This document shows, piece after piece, positions 26,388 to 34,079 of a stretch of 51,441 nt of DNA. A model generated the notes under the pieces. It was given only the letters and a program-made list of their open reading frames with translations. It made no database searches and had not been told where the DNA came from. Positions within the stretch are counted from its first letter, which is position 1. Each line of letters begins with the position of its first letter. Origin of the DNA: Candidatus Aalborgicola danicus (GTDB lineage Bacteria; Pseudomonadota; Gammaproteobacteria; Burkholderiales; Burkholderiaceae_C); assembly GCA_016703945.1 (NCBI GenBank), contig JADJBC010000043.1, positions 1 to 51,441 of the forward strand, read 5' to 3'. Made by a program: the position numbers and the translations under genes.

Positions 26388-27443
26388 ATGATGATCCACA
26401 CCAGACACCACATCGCCACGCAGCCGAATGCAGCCCGCCGGACTCTGACCCGGTGGATTGCCGCTGGCATCGCGGTAGCAGCCCTCATGGGGCACGACGC
26501 TGCCAACGCGCAGACGCCAATCGTGATCCAGTTCAGCCATGTGGTAACGCCTGACACCGCCAAAGGCAAGGCTGCGCTGCGATTCAAGGAATTGGCAGAG
26601 AGCCGCACCAGCGGCAAGGTGCGCGTAGAGATCTATCCCAACAGCCAACTCTACAAAGATCGTGAAGAGTTGGACGCTCTGCGCTTGGGGGCGGTGCAGA
26701 TGATTGCGCCATCGCTGTCGAAACTCTCAGGCCTGGGCGGCGGGGACTTCGAAGTGTTTGACCTGCCTTTTCTGTTTAAGGACAGGTCTGCCTTCAGGGC
26801 GGCGGTAGACGGTCCCGTGGGCGCGTCATTGCTCAAAAAATTGGAGCCCCATGGTGTCAAGGGACTGGCCTACTGGGACAACGGCTTCAAGGTATTCAGC
26901 GCCAATCGGCCCTTGCAATCGGTTGCCGACTTCAAGGCTCTGAAGGTTCGCGTGCAAGCCTCCCGGGTGTTGGTAACCCAAATGAAGGCACTGGGTGCGC
27001 AGGTATCGGTGTCTCCACTGGCTAACGTTTATGAGGCCTTGCGAAGCGGGCAGCTCGATGGCCAAGAGAACACGCCCACAAACATTGAGACCCAGCGGCT
27101 GCACGATGTGCAGAGGCACCTGACCGTGTCCAACCATGGATACCTGGCCTACGCTGTCCTTGTGAACAAGCCCTTTTGGGACAAGTTGCCACCCGACATC
27201 CGCATCGCATTGGAAGGCGCGCTGCAAGATGCCAGTGTTTTCGAAAACAGTATCGCGTCGAGCGAGAACTCCAAGGCACTTGATCGCATCAAATCCAGTG
27301 GCAAGTTAACCGTTCACACCGCCACGCCACAAGAGTTGAACCAGTGGCGTGCGGCTTTGTTACCCGTCTACAAAGAGGCACAGGGCTGGATCAGCGTCGA
27401 GACGCTCAGGTCTCTCAACGCACTCGACGGACCACCGCTATAG
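26388..27443 (+). CDS. dctP: Orphan TRAP-type C4-dicarboxylate receptor (DctP)
   Basis: A 351-residue periplasmic protein with a long basic signal peptide (cleavage after ANA at about residue 41-42). DctP-family marks include IQFSHVVTPDTAKGKAA, the selectivity Arg region LKVRVQASRV and the YEALRSGQLDGQENTP signature. DctP proteins deliver C4-dicarboxylates or related acids to a DctQM permease. No dctQ or dctM follows, so either the permease is elsewhere or the receptor serves as a sensor for the divergent DctS kinase. Regulation by DctR through 26306-26336 is likely. Confidence 0.88.
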   Translation: MMIHTRHHIATQPNAARRTLTRWIAAGIAVAALMGHDAANAQTPIVIQFSHVVTPDTAKGKAALRFKELAESRTSGKVRVEIYPNSQLYKDREELDALRLGAVQMIAPSLSKLSGLGGGDFEVFDLPFLFKDRSAFRAAVDGPVGASLLKKLEPHGVKGLAYWDNGFKVFSANRPLQSVADFKALKVRVQASRVLVTQMKALGAQVSVSPLANVYEALRSGQLDGQENTPTNIETQRLHDVQRHLTVSNHGYLAYAVLVNKPFWDKLPPDIRIALEGALQDASVFENSIASSENSKALDRIKSSGKLTVHTATPQELNQWRAALLPVYKEAQGWISVETLRSLNALDGPPL

Positions 27444-27567
27444 GCAGCTAACAGTCCACGACTGGCTTGCCCCCAGTCTCAACAAGAAACATCCACAAGT
27501 TTTGCAGAGCCAAGCGCCCTGCAGGGGCGAGCTACGCCCAAATTTCAAAGTAACCAAAGGAGAAATG

Positions 27568-28347
27568 ATGAACCCACATAACAGCCGAATTCAAACCAAT
27601 CAGGTCCTATGGGTGCGCGCCCTGACGTTGATGGCGGGCGCAGTCGGACTGGCCATGCTTTCTCCCATTGTCTGGATGGCTGCCACCGGCGGAGTTGGGC
27701 TGGTGGTCCTCGGATGCGTCCTGGTCGCCGGCTTTGCGGCTGTGCAAGCGCTCCCGCTCTTGGGACAGAAACTGGAAAACGGCCTCTTGGCCGCACGAAA
27801 GTCCGAAGCACGACGCAACCCCATTGAGCAGTTGCAGAACGAGGTACTTCGCAGGGCAGATCGCTTGAAAGCGTTTCGGGGCGCACTTGTCAAGGTAGGA
27901 GGCCAAATCGAGTCAATAGAGCAAATGCTGGATGAAAGCCGCAACAGAGATTCCAGCCACGTGTCTGTTGCACAAGAGAGCGCCTTGGCTCGCTTGCAAG
28001 AGTTTCACAGTATCAACCTTGGCAAATTGCGCGAAGCTCACAACGCGCTAAAAGAGTTCCAGGACACCGTCAAGCGCAAGGAAAGCGATTGGCGCATCGC
28101 TCTGGCCATCGGAGACGCCAGCGAGATGATGGATCCCAATGCGACAGGTAATTTGATGCAAGACCTGCTGACCGATACCGCCCTGCGAACCGTCCAAGAC
28201 CGTTTCAATTGCGTGTTTGCCGAACTTGACGTGCAAATGAGCAGCATGGACGGTCCCACTCGCAAGTTGTTGGACGACCGCAGCCTCGACCGCATGGATG
28301 AACTTCTTCTGCCGCAGCACAAGACCGCCAATAGGAGCTCCCAATGA
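27568..28347 (+). CDS. Membrane-anchored coiled-coil protein
   Basis: 259 residues from the second of two ATGs, chosen because AAAGGAG lies 5 bases upstream. Two hydrophobic segments at about 15-50 are followed by a long cytoplasmic region, mostly helical and charged, with a coiled-coil look (NEVLRRADRLKAFRGALVKV; IESIEQMLDESRNRDS; LREAHNALKEFQDTVKRKES). No catalytic motif is seen. It shares ATGA with the next small gene. Together with the SPFH protein downstream it may build a membrane scaffold. Family not recognised. Confidence 0.65.
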   Translation: MNPHNSRIQTNQVLWVRALTLMAGAVGLAMLSPIVWMAATGGVGLVVLGCVLVAGFAAVQALPLLGQKLENGLLAARKSEARRNPIEQLQNEVLRRADRLKAFRGALVKVGGQIESIEQMLDESRNRDSSHVSVAQESALARLQEFHSINLGKLREAHNALKEFQDTVKRKESDWRIALAIGDASEMMDPNATGNLMQDLLTDTALRTVQDRFNCVFAELDVQMSSMDGPTRKLLDDRSLDRMDELLLPQHKTANRSSQ

Positions 28348-28517
28348 ACTTCTGGAAAAAACTGCGCCTAATCGGCAGCGTGATCGTGTTGCTGCTGGCC
28401 GTGATCGGGACAGTTGGCGCCTTGCTGCAACCGCCATCAACTTTCTCTTCCAATCCGCAAACCCGTGAGCCCTTCGGACTTCCTGGCTCGCAAACGAACG
28501 GGACCAAAGGTCTCTGA
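28344..28517 (+). CDS. 57-residue membrane protein
   Basis: Starts within the stop of the preceding gene (ATGA). The protein begins MNFWKKLRLIGSVIVLLLAV and has one membrane helix at about 9-28, then a short polar tail with Pro, Asn and Gly. The coupling and position between two operon members make it very likely real. It could be a small subunit of the coiled-coil/SPFH assembly. Confidence 0.65.
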   Translation: MNFWKKLRLIGSVIVLLLAVIGTVGALLQPPSTFSSNPQTREPFGLPGSQTNGTKGL

Positions 28518-28560
28518 CTACCCCCATTTACTGCATCCCACTTACATCAAGGAGATCACT

Positions 28561-29517
28561 ATGAACAAAATCAATTCCACCCTTACAGCACTCGCGATTG
28601 CGCTATTGGCTGTTGCCCCGCTGTCACTCCAGGCCCAGAGTACACCCGCTGAGCCCGGTGACGGCCTGCGCATTGCAACCGGCAAGAAGGGCAAAGGTTA
28701 CTCAAAACTGTTTGCCGATCTTCGCGCCGTGTGTGGAAGCCAGGTTGCCATTACCGAAGTGGAAACTGAAGGCGGTCTGCAGAACCTGACCACGTTGGCG
28801 GCCAACCAGGCCGATCTGGGCTTTGTGCAACTGGACACTCTGCAGGACATGAAGGGATCGGATGACAACATCGGAAACCTGTTGGCGCTTATGCCCTTGA
28901 ACGCCAACCTGCTGCACATCGTTGCACGCTCAGAAGCCTTTAGTTACCAGGGGCCAAAGCGCACTTGGCCGCTCCCGAGTGAAACCATCACAGTTTCCAT
29001 CGACAAATTCTCTGATTTGAAAAACCTGCCCGTTGCTGTGGTGGGCTCAGCCCGGGCATTGGGCCGTGTTCTGGACCGCCGCTTCGTCATGAACATGCGT
29101 TTCGTCGATGTTGATACCGACGAACAGGCCTTGGCCAAGCTCAAGTCTGGCGAAGTTGCCGGCATGCTCAGCACCAGTGGTTGGCCCAGCGGTCCGATTC
29201 AAAAACTCAAGCGTGACTCCAATGCAAAGTTGCTGCCCTTTGACTTGGCAGTACAGCCGCCTTACCAGTTAGTCAAAAAGAACTACGAAAACCTTGACAC
29301 GTTTAATCATGGCTTTCTTGCAGCACCGAACTTGCTGGTTACGCGCCCGTTCTCCAACACCGGAGCCAATGGGAAAGCCGCGGCGACCCTTCAATCCTGT
29401 ATTCAAAAGAACGTGCGAGCACTGCAAGAAGGCAAGTTCGAACCCGCATGGGCTGAGGTCAAAAACACCTCCGAAACCTACGGCTGGCCCAAGTTTTTGG
29501 CCGCAGGTAGGAGATAG
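28561..29517 (+). CDS. TAXI-family TRAP solute receptor
   Basis: 318 residues from the ATG with AAGGAGATC 3-9 bases upstream. The signal peptide ends near LSLQAQS (residues 20-26). The mature protein opens with RIATGKKGKGYSKLFADLRA, the start of TAXI/NMT1-type binding proteins, followed by the family-typical TEGGLQNLTTLAANQADLGF and QLDTLQDMKG. These receptors bind small acids for a fused DctQM permease. None is present, so like dctP it is an orphan here. It is the fourth gene of the dctP operon. Confidence 0.8.
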   Translation: MNKINSTLTALAIALLAVAPLSLQAQSTPAEPGDGLRIATGKKGKGYSKLFADLRAVCGSQVAITEVETEGGLQNLTTLAANQADLGFVQLDTLQDMKGSDDNIGNLLALMPLNANLLHIVARSEAFSYQGPKRTWPLPSETITVSIDKFSDLKNLPVAVVGSARALGRVLDRRFVMNMRFVDVDTDEQALAKLKSGEVAGMLSTSGWPSGPIQKLKRDSNAKLLPFDLAVQPPYQLVKKNYENLDTFNHGFLAAPNLLVTRPFSNTGANGKAAATLQSCIQKNVRALQEGKFEPAWAEVKNTSETYGWPKFLAAGRR

Positions 29518-29740
29518 CCGCACCACTTTCAGGGGAAACCCCTGCGCAAGATACCTGTATGTCACTACTTCTGAGACTGATGGAATCCTTTGCAGCAACA
29601 GTGTGCCTCTCCACACTACCGCAACGGCCCATCGCGCAGTCAAATTCGCCCAATGGTTTCTACCTACGTAATGCCACACAGGACACCCGCGCAATCGCAC
29701 GGATGACTGAGCGCCAGGCGGTAGAGATACTTAAAAGCAT

Positions 29741-29778
29741 GACAGGTTTGGTCCTGTCTTAACAAAGGCAACGCCTTT
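29741..29778. promoter_or_regulatory. Two hairpins ahead of the SPFH gene
   Basis: GACAGG-tttggt-CCTGTC (29741-29758) and AAAGGC-aac-GCCTTT (29764-29778) directly precede the ribosome site AAGGAGG of the SPFH gene. They could stabilise a processed mRNA end or act as a weak attenuator. No gene is supported between 29518 and 29740. Confidence 0.45.
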
Positions 29779-29790
29779 AAGGAGGAATCT

Positions 29791-30747
29791 ATGGAGCTAT
29801 TTTTCGGTCTAATCTTGGTGATCCCGTTTTTTCTATTTGCGGTAGGTCCAAAGCTGACCTTGACCGGCGAAGGCTGCGTCAGCGTAATCACTTCTTTCGG
29901 AAAATTCAGCGGCATGGCCCAACCAGGTGCGAGCTGGAGAAAGCCGTGGGAACGGGTTCAAACCATCTCCCTGCAGAACCGCTCACTGGAATTGGCATTC
30001 GAAGCCATAACCATTGACCAGGCGAACGTCTACTTCAAGTGCTTGTTGCTGTTTCGAGTGGCCGACAATACAGAACTGACTATCAAACGTGCGGCGTTTG
30101 CTTTCGCAAAGCAAGAAGAATTTTCCATATCGATGCAGCGGCTGATCGAGGATGAGACACGGACTTATGTTGCCACACAGCGGCAGGCCGAAATGATTGG
30201 TATCTCCCAGGATGTCGTGCGCCGCATACAGACCAATGTGGGTGCACGTATGCGAGAGTGGGGTTACTCAATCGAAGACCTCCGGTACAACAACATCCGA
30301 TTCGATGCTGTCGTAACTGGCTCCATGGCACGGGTGGTGGCTGCCATTAACGAACGCGATGCCGCTGAAAACGAAGGCGAAGCACTGCTGAACCGTCGAA
30401 CCAAAGAAGCCGAGGCCGACGGTTCATTCATCAAAATCAAGGCCGAGGCCGAGAAGCTTGCCTGGAAGTTGCGCGGTCAAGGACTGGCTGACTTCCGACG
30501 CGAGGTGGCTGCTGGTATAAACGATGCCGTGTCTGAGCTTCAATCTGCCGGTGTTGACCCGAACTACCTTCTGTTCTTCATGTACACCGAGGCGATTAAG
30601 CATGTCGCTGAAAACGCCAAAGCCGGGCACACCATCTTTGTTGACAGCAATCCATCGCGGCCCCGTGAACTCATGACTGAAATGGCTGCCTTTTACAAGG
30701 TGGATTCCATCACCCCAGGTGCATCTACATCAGAACGTGCAGCGTAA
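29791..30747 (+). CDS. SPFH/band-7 (stomatin-like) protein
   Basis: 318 residues. An N-terminal membrane helix (residues 2-19, LFFGLILVIPFFLFAVG) is followed by an SPFH domain: GEGCVSVITSFGKFSGMAQP, then ISLQNRSLELAFEAIT and DQANVYFKCLLLFRV. A helical region rich in Ala and Glu follows (NERDAAENEGEALLNRRTKE), typical of the coiled coil that drives ring or lattice assembly. SPFH proteins organise membrane microdomains and often partner with proteases or NfeD proteins, which are absent here. RBS AAGGAGG 7 bases upstream. The linked TAXI and coiled-coil genes suggest a joint membrane complex. Confidence 0.82.
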   Translation: MELFFGLILVIPFFLFAVGPKLTLTGEGCVSVITSFGKFSGMAQPGASWRKPWERVQTISLQNRSLELAFEAITIDQANVYFKCLLLFRVADNTELTIKRAAFAFAKQEEFSISMQRLIEDETRTYVATQRQAEMIGISQDVVRRIQTNVGARMREWGYSIEDLRYNNIRFDAVVTGSMARVVAAINERDAAENEGEALLNRRTKEAEADGSFIKIKAEAEKLAWKLRGQGLADFRREVAAGINDAVSELQSAGVDPNYLLFFMYTEAIKHVAENAKAGHTIFVDSNPSRPRELMTEMAAFYKVDSITPGASTSERAA

Positions 30748-30801
30748 GGCTGCGTGAAACCCTAGATTCCGACTTCCAACTCATCAACTGAAAGACCAAA
30801 C

Positions 30802-30903
30802 ATGAAACGTTCTCTTGTCGTTGTTTGCGCCGCTCTGGCGGCGACAGCCTCAAGTGCCGAAGCCATTCCAGGCACCAATTTTTCGATTGCCACTCATCCA
30901 TAG
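30802..30903 (+). pseudogene. Signal-peptide stub of a lost secreted protein
   Basis: A 33-residue frame that is almost entirely a Sec signal peptide (MKRSLVVVCAALAATASSAE then AIPG) and ends after 10 mature residues. It lies between the SPFH gene and the metalloprotease. Most likely it is the 5' end of an exported protein cut off by a stop or by insertion of the following AT-richer DNA. Confidence 0.5.
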
Positions 30904-30980
30904 TTTTTGACTCAAACAGCCCGACAACCGGTGCAGATTCAAATTAGTTTGCCCACCATTTTCTTGACGTAGAGGAACCC

Positions 30981-32501
30981 ATGACATTCGCATATCAAAT
31001 AACAGTTACTGATCCAAACAATGTTGGAGGTGCACTTCTTAAGGCATACATTGGAAATGTAACCACTGCACTTGAAATGTTTCAACCTTACCTTACGGGC
31101 AAGGGCACTCTAATTGTCAACATCAAGCTTGATCCTGGAGTCTTAAGGGCAGCCGGAGGCCCAAGTGCTTACTTTGACGGAGGGGAAATTGACCCCATCA
31201 ATGGAAAAAAAATTCTTGTTGGTGCAGGCCTCTACAAAATGATGACTGGGAACTCCGCTGGTGGGGCCAGCGACCTTACTATTCTTCTGAACGAAGGTGG
31301 GTTTAGGGATCAGGCTACCTTGTTTCCAGGGGTCACCTCTGAAAGTTTGGGAGAAACTGCATCGATGGTGCACGAACTGCTGCACGGCTTTGGCATGAGC
31401 GGTATCGACCCAGGCGGAATAAACCAGTCGGAATCTCGATTTGACTCATTGATTGATTTGACCAACCTCGCTCACCCGAAATTTACGGGATTGAATGCTT
31501 CTTCAGTAGCAGGAGGCCCTTTCGAACTACTTACCGGGGTTGGAGTTGGAAGTGATTTTTATCACTTGCCTTACGTCGCAGGTGAGCGCTATGAGGATGT
31601 AACTACGGGCATTTACAAAAATGGGCCACACAACTTCGATGTGATGACGAAATTACGAGGACAGATAAACTTTGTTGATGACAGCCAAAAGGTATACGTA
31701 ACTCAAAAAGTAACACAACGCATCAGTGCGCTGGACATTGCAATACTGAAAGATATTGGATACACCGTTTCAGACATGCCACCAACAGGTGTCGTTCGGA
31801 TTCATGGCGCTTGGAACGTTGGACAAACGCTAACTGCAGTCAACTCGCTCTCAGATGCTGATGGAATGGGGACTGTAAGTTACCAATGGTTTGCAGACGG
31901 TGTCGCTATTCTAGGGGCCTCGTCAAACAAATTGACCCTAGCTGAAGCCCAGATCGGAAAATCGATTACAACGATTGCAAGCTACACAGACGGAAGCGGC
32001 ATCAAAGAAAACATTCCATCATTTGTTTCTACAGGTGCTATTGCCAGCAATATTGCGGTGCAGAGGACGGGAACCTCGGGGAATGATTTGATTGCTACCG
32101 CAGTTGGTGCAGAAGTTATTGATGGTGGGGATGGTATCGACACCCTTTCGCTTGATTCATTTTCCAGCTCGGTGTACGTTGACAAAGTTGGATCAACTAT
32201 GACCGCGAGGAATTTCGGTGATGATCAAATTGATACCTTGATCAATGTCGAGCGAGTAAAGTTTTGGGACAAGACCGTTGCATACGACCTAGATGGCAAT
32301 GCGGGCAAAGCGGCTTTACTCATTGGCGCGGCGGTAGGCGCTTCGGCCATTACCGGAGATACCCCACTCGTTGCTGCGGTCCTCAAACTCTTTGACGATG
32401 GTGCCACTATGAGCGATCTAACCGCTGCAGTAGTGAAATTACCTGGCCTCGCATTACTAGCCGGTGGAGGATCTCCGGAGATGCTCGCCAGTTACTTTTG
32501 A
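30981..32501 (+). CDS. Secreted metalloprotease-like protein with RTX-type repeat, C-terminus frameshifted
   Basis: 506 residues, no signal peptide, as expected for type I secretion. The zinc site HELLHGFGMS (131-140) has the HExxH core of metzincin-like proteases, and LDIAILKDIGYTV (251-263) is the sequel seen in this family. An Ig-like module follows at about 270-345 (YQWFADGVAILGAS), then a hemolysin-type Ca-binding stretch GNDLIATAVGAEVIDGGDGI (367-386) and a DUF4214-like tail. The frame ends at 32501, but a shifted frame continues TNVLGHAPDASLVKAAVGYA to 32683, the expected end of the DUF4214 part. A one-base frameshift near 32495 has therefore removed the C-terminal 60 residues. Base composition is lower in G+C than in neighbours, suggesting transfer. 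No type I exporter genes are nearby. Confidence 0.75.
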   Translation: MTFAYQITVTDPNNVGGALLKAYIGNVTTALEMFQPYLTGKGTLIVNIKLDPGVLRAAGGPSAYFDGGEIDPINGKKILVGAGLYKMMTGNSAGGASDLTILLNEGGFRDQATLFPGVTSESLGETASMVHELLHGFGMSGIDPGGINQSESRFDSLIDLTNLAHPKFTGLNASSVAGGPFELLTGVGVGSDFYHLPYVAGERYEDVTTGIYKNGPHNFDVMTKLRGQINFVDDSQKVYVTQKVTQRISALDIAILKDIGYTVSDMPPTGVVRIHGAWNVGQTLTAVNSLSDADGMGTVSYQWFADGVAILGASSNKLTLAEAQIGKSITTIASYTDGSGIKENIPSFVSTGAIASNIAVQRTGTSGNDLIATAVGAEVIDGGDGIDTLSLDSFSSSVYVDKVGSTMTARNFGDDQIDTLINVERVKFWDKTVAYDLDGNAGKAALLIGAAVGASAITGDTPLVAAVLKLFDDGATMSDLTAAVVKLPGLALLAGGGSPEMLASYF

Positions 32502-32683
32502 CTAACGTTTTAGGACATGCCCCCGATGCATCGCTCGTTAAAGCGGCTGTGGGGTACGCGAACGCGACTTCGCAAGGGACTATGCTCGAATACCTCGTCA
32601 ACAGCTCCGTGAATGCAGTACATATTGATTTTGTTGGATTGTCAACTTCGGGACTCACCGTCGGACCAGGCGCACATTCTTGA

Positions 32684-33249
32684 ACCTGGGCATGCGGCAT
32701 CAAATGATGTGGCCATCAGGGGGGGGGCCGCGCCAGTGCTAGCTTTGCGTTCCGCCAGTTCTTGCACTGAAACGAGGGGACCCTGACAAGCAACGCGGGG
32801 CGGGAAAAGCTGCCAGGCAGCCTTTCCCCCGAGCAACTCGGACTCCTCGTCAGGGACCGTTAACGATCGCACAATTGGTGCCCTTGCCCGAGCCTCAAAA
32901 TACCCTGTGCTTAACATAGTGCCCTGTCGTTTCGACACAAAAAAGAGTGTTCGATTGCGGCCGAACGCTTCCCAGCGACGGACCGCTTTGGGGTAGGTAG
33001 ATCGCCGACTTCATCGGCAGCAATGCGTCTTTACCCGTCGGGTTTGTAACTACCAAGGTCGCGTCTGATTTGGCAGGAACACCAAATCACCTACGCCGAT
33101 ACTCCGCTGGATAATCATATCTAACTGCCTCTAAGGACAAGTACAAATTTGGGTATCCCGAAACCAGTTGGTTGAAGTATGAGTAATCTTGATTGTGCAG
33201 ATTACTTTGCAATTGAAAAGCCGCACGGTATACGGTATCGGTCGCGCCG
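32684..33249. other. No gene recognised
   Basis: About 560 bp between the metalloprotease relic end and the enoyl-CoA hydratase stop. A minus-strand frame at 32642-32938 (98 aa) and another at 33087-33296 have no recognisable product. It may carry the end of the liv operon transcript and insertion scars. Confidence 0.35.
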
Positions 33250-34044
33250 TCAGTTCCCCTTAAATTGGGCGGGATACTTGCCATAAAAGGACTCAATTCC
33301 TATTCTGAAATCACAGGTACCTGCACATTGAACGAACGCAGCGACTTCGTGCGCTAGTTGTCCGGGCAGGTCGTTATCAAAGGAGGTCCGAAGAAGGCGT
33401 TTCATGGCACCGTAAGCAATGGTAGGCCCTGACGCCAATCGTTCTGCGAGTAGAGAGACCTCAGCGTCGATTTTGTCTGCCGACACCGTTCGATTGATCA
33501 GCCCCATTCGCTCAGCATCCGCGCACGTCAAGGTCTCCCCCAGCAAAGCAATTTCCAGTGCCTTGCGCATCCCAACCAGACGCGGAAGCGCCCACGATGC
33601 ACCAACATCGCAACTGGTGCCAAGATTGATGTAGGCAAGATTGAAGCGGGTACCCTGGGCTGCGAGAACAAAGTCGGCCTGCAGCATGAGACTCAGACCG
33701 GCACCCGCCGCCACGCCATGCACCTGTGCAATGACAGGCGCATTCAATGTCGCCATCAACTCCAGCGCCTCATTAAGCGGACCCAACAGATCGGTAGCAC
33801 CCTGCACGGGATCGGCCCGCAAAGTCGCGAGATCACCTCCGGCCATAAAACCCTTGCCAGCACCGCGCAGTACGACGGCGCGCACGCTGGCGTCGCTGGT
33901 CAGGGTGCGCATGGCATCCAGCAGCGCATGTGCCATGTGCACGTCCACCGCGTTGAGTGCCTGGGGGCGGTTGAAACACAGGTACACGGTGGCGCCCTTG
34001 CGCTCGACCAACAAAGGTGCCTGCGGACTGGGTGTGGAAGACAT
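33250..34044 (-). CDS. Enoyl-CoA hydratase/isomerase
   Basis: A 264-residue crotonase-fold enzyme acting on acyl-CoA esters in the cytoplasm. The oxyanion-hole regions are GFMAGGDLATL (about 65-75) and VHGVAAGAGLSL (108-119). The catalytic region reads NLGTSCDVGASWALPRLVG, with Asp146 where hydratases often have Glu; this Asp-type site resembles PaaG-like isomerases. Last gene of the liv-ligase operon, 36 bp after the ligase, and probably acts on the CoA ester the ligase makes. Confidence 0.87.
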   Translation of the reverse strand: MSSTPSPQAPLLVERKGATVYLCFNRPQALNAVDVHMAHALLDAMRTLTSDASVRAVVLRGAGKGFMAGGDLATLRADPVQGATDLLGPLNEALELMATLNAPVIAQVHGVAAGAGLSLMLQADFVLAAQGTRFNLAYINLGTSCDVGASWALPRLVGMRKALEIALLGETLTCADAERMGLINRTVSADKIDAEVSLLAERLASGPTIAYGAMKRLLRTSFDNDLPGQLAHEVAAFVQCAGTCDFRIGIESFYGKYPAQFKGN

Positions 34045-34079
34045 GGAGTTCCTTTCCTTGCTGCCAGTTGCCCGGCGGC

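Noticed and set aside
29559..29762. Short plus-strand frame before the SPFH gene
   Set aside because: No ribosome site and it ends in the hairpins that precede the SPFH gene; more likely leader DNA.
32642..32938. Minus-strand 98-aa frame that vaguely resembles small IS-associated peptides
   Set aside because: I could not tie it to a family, and it overlaps the shifted C-terminus of the metalloprotease.
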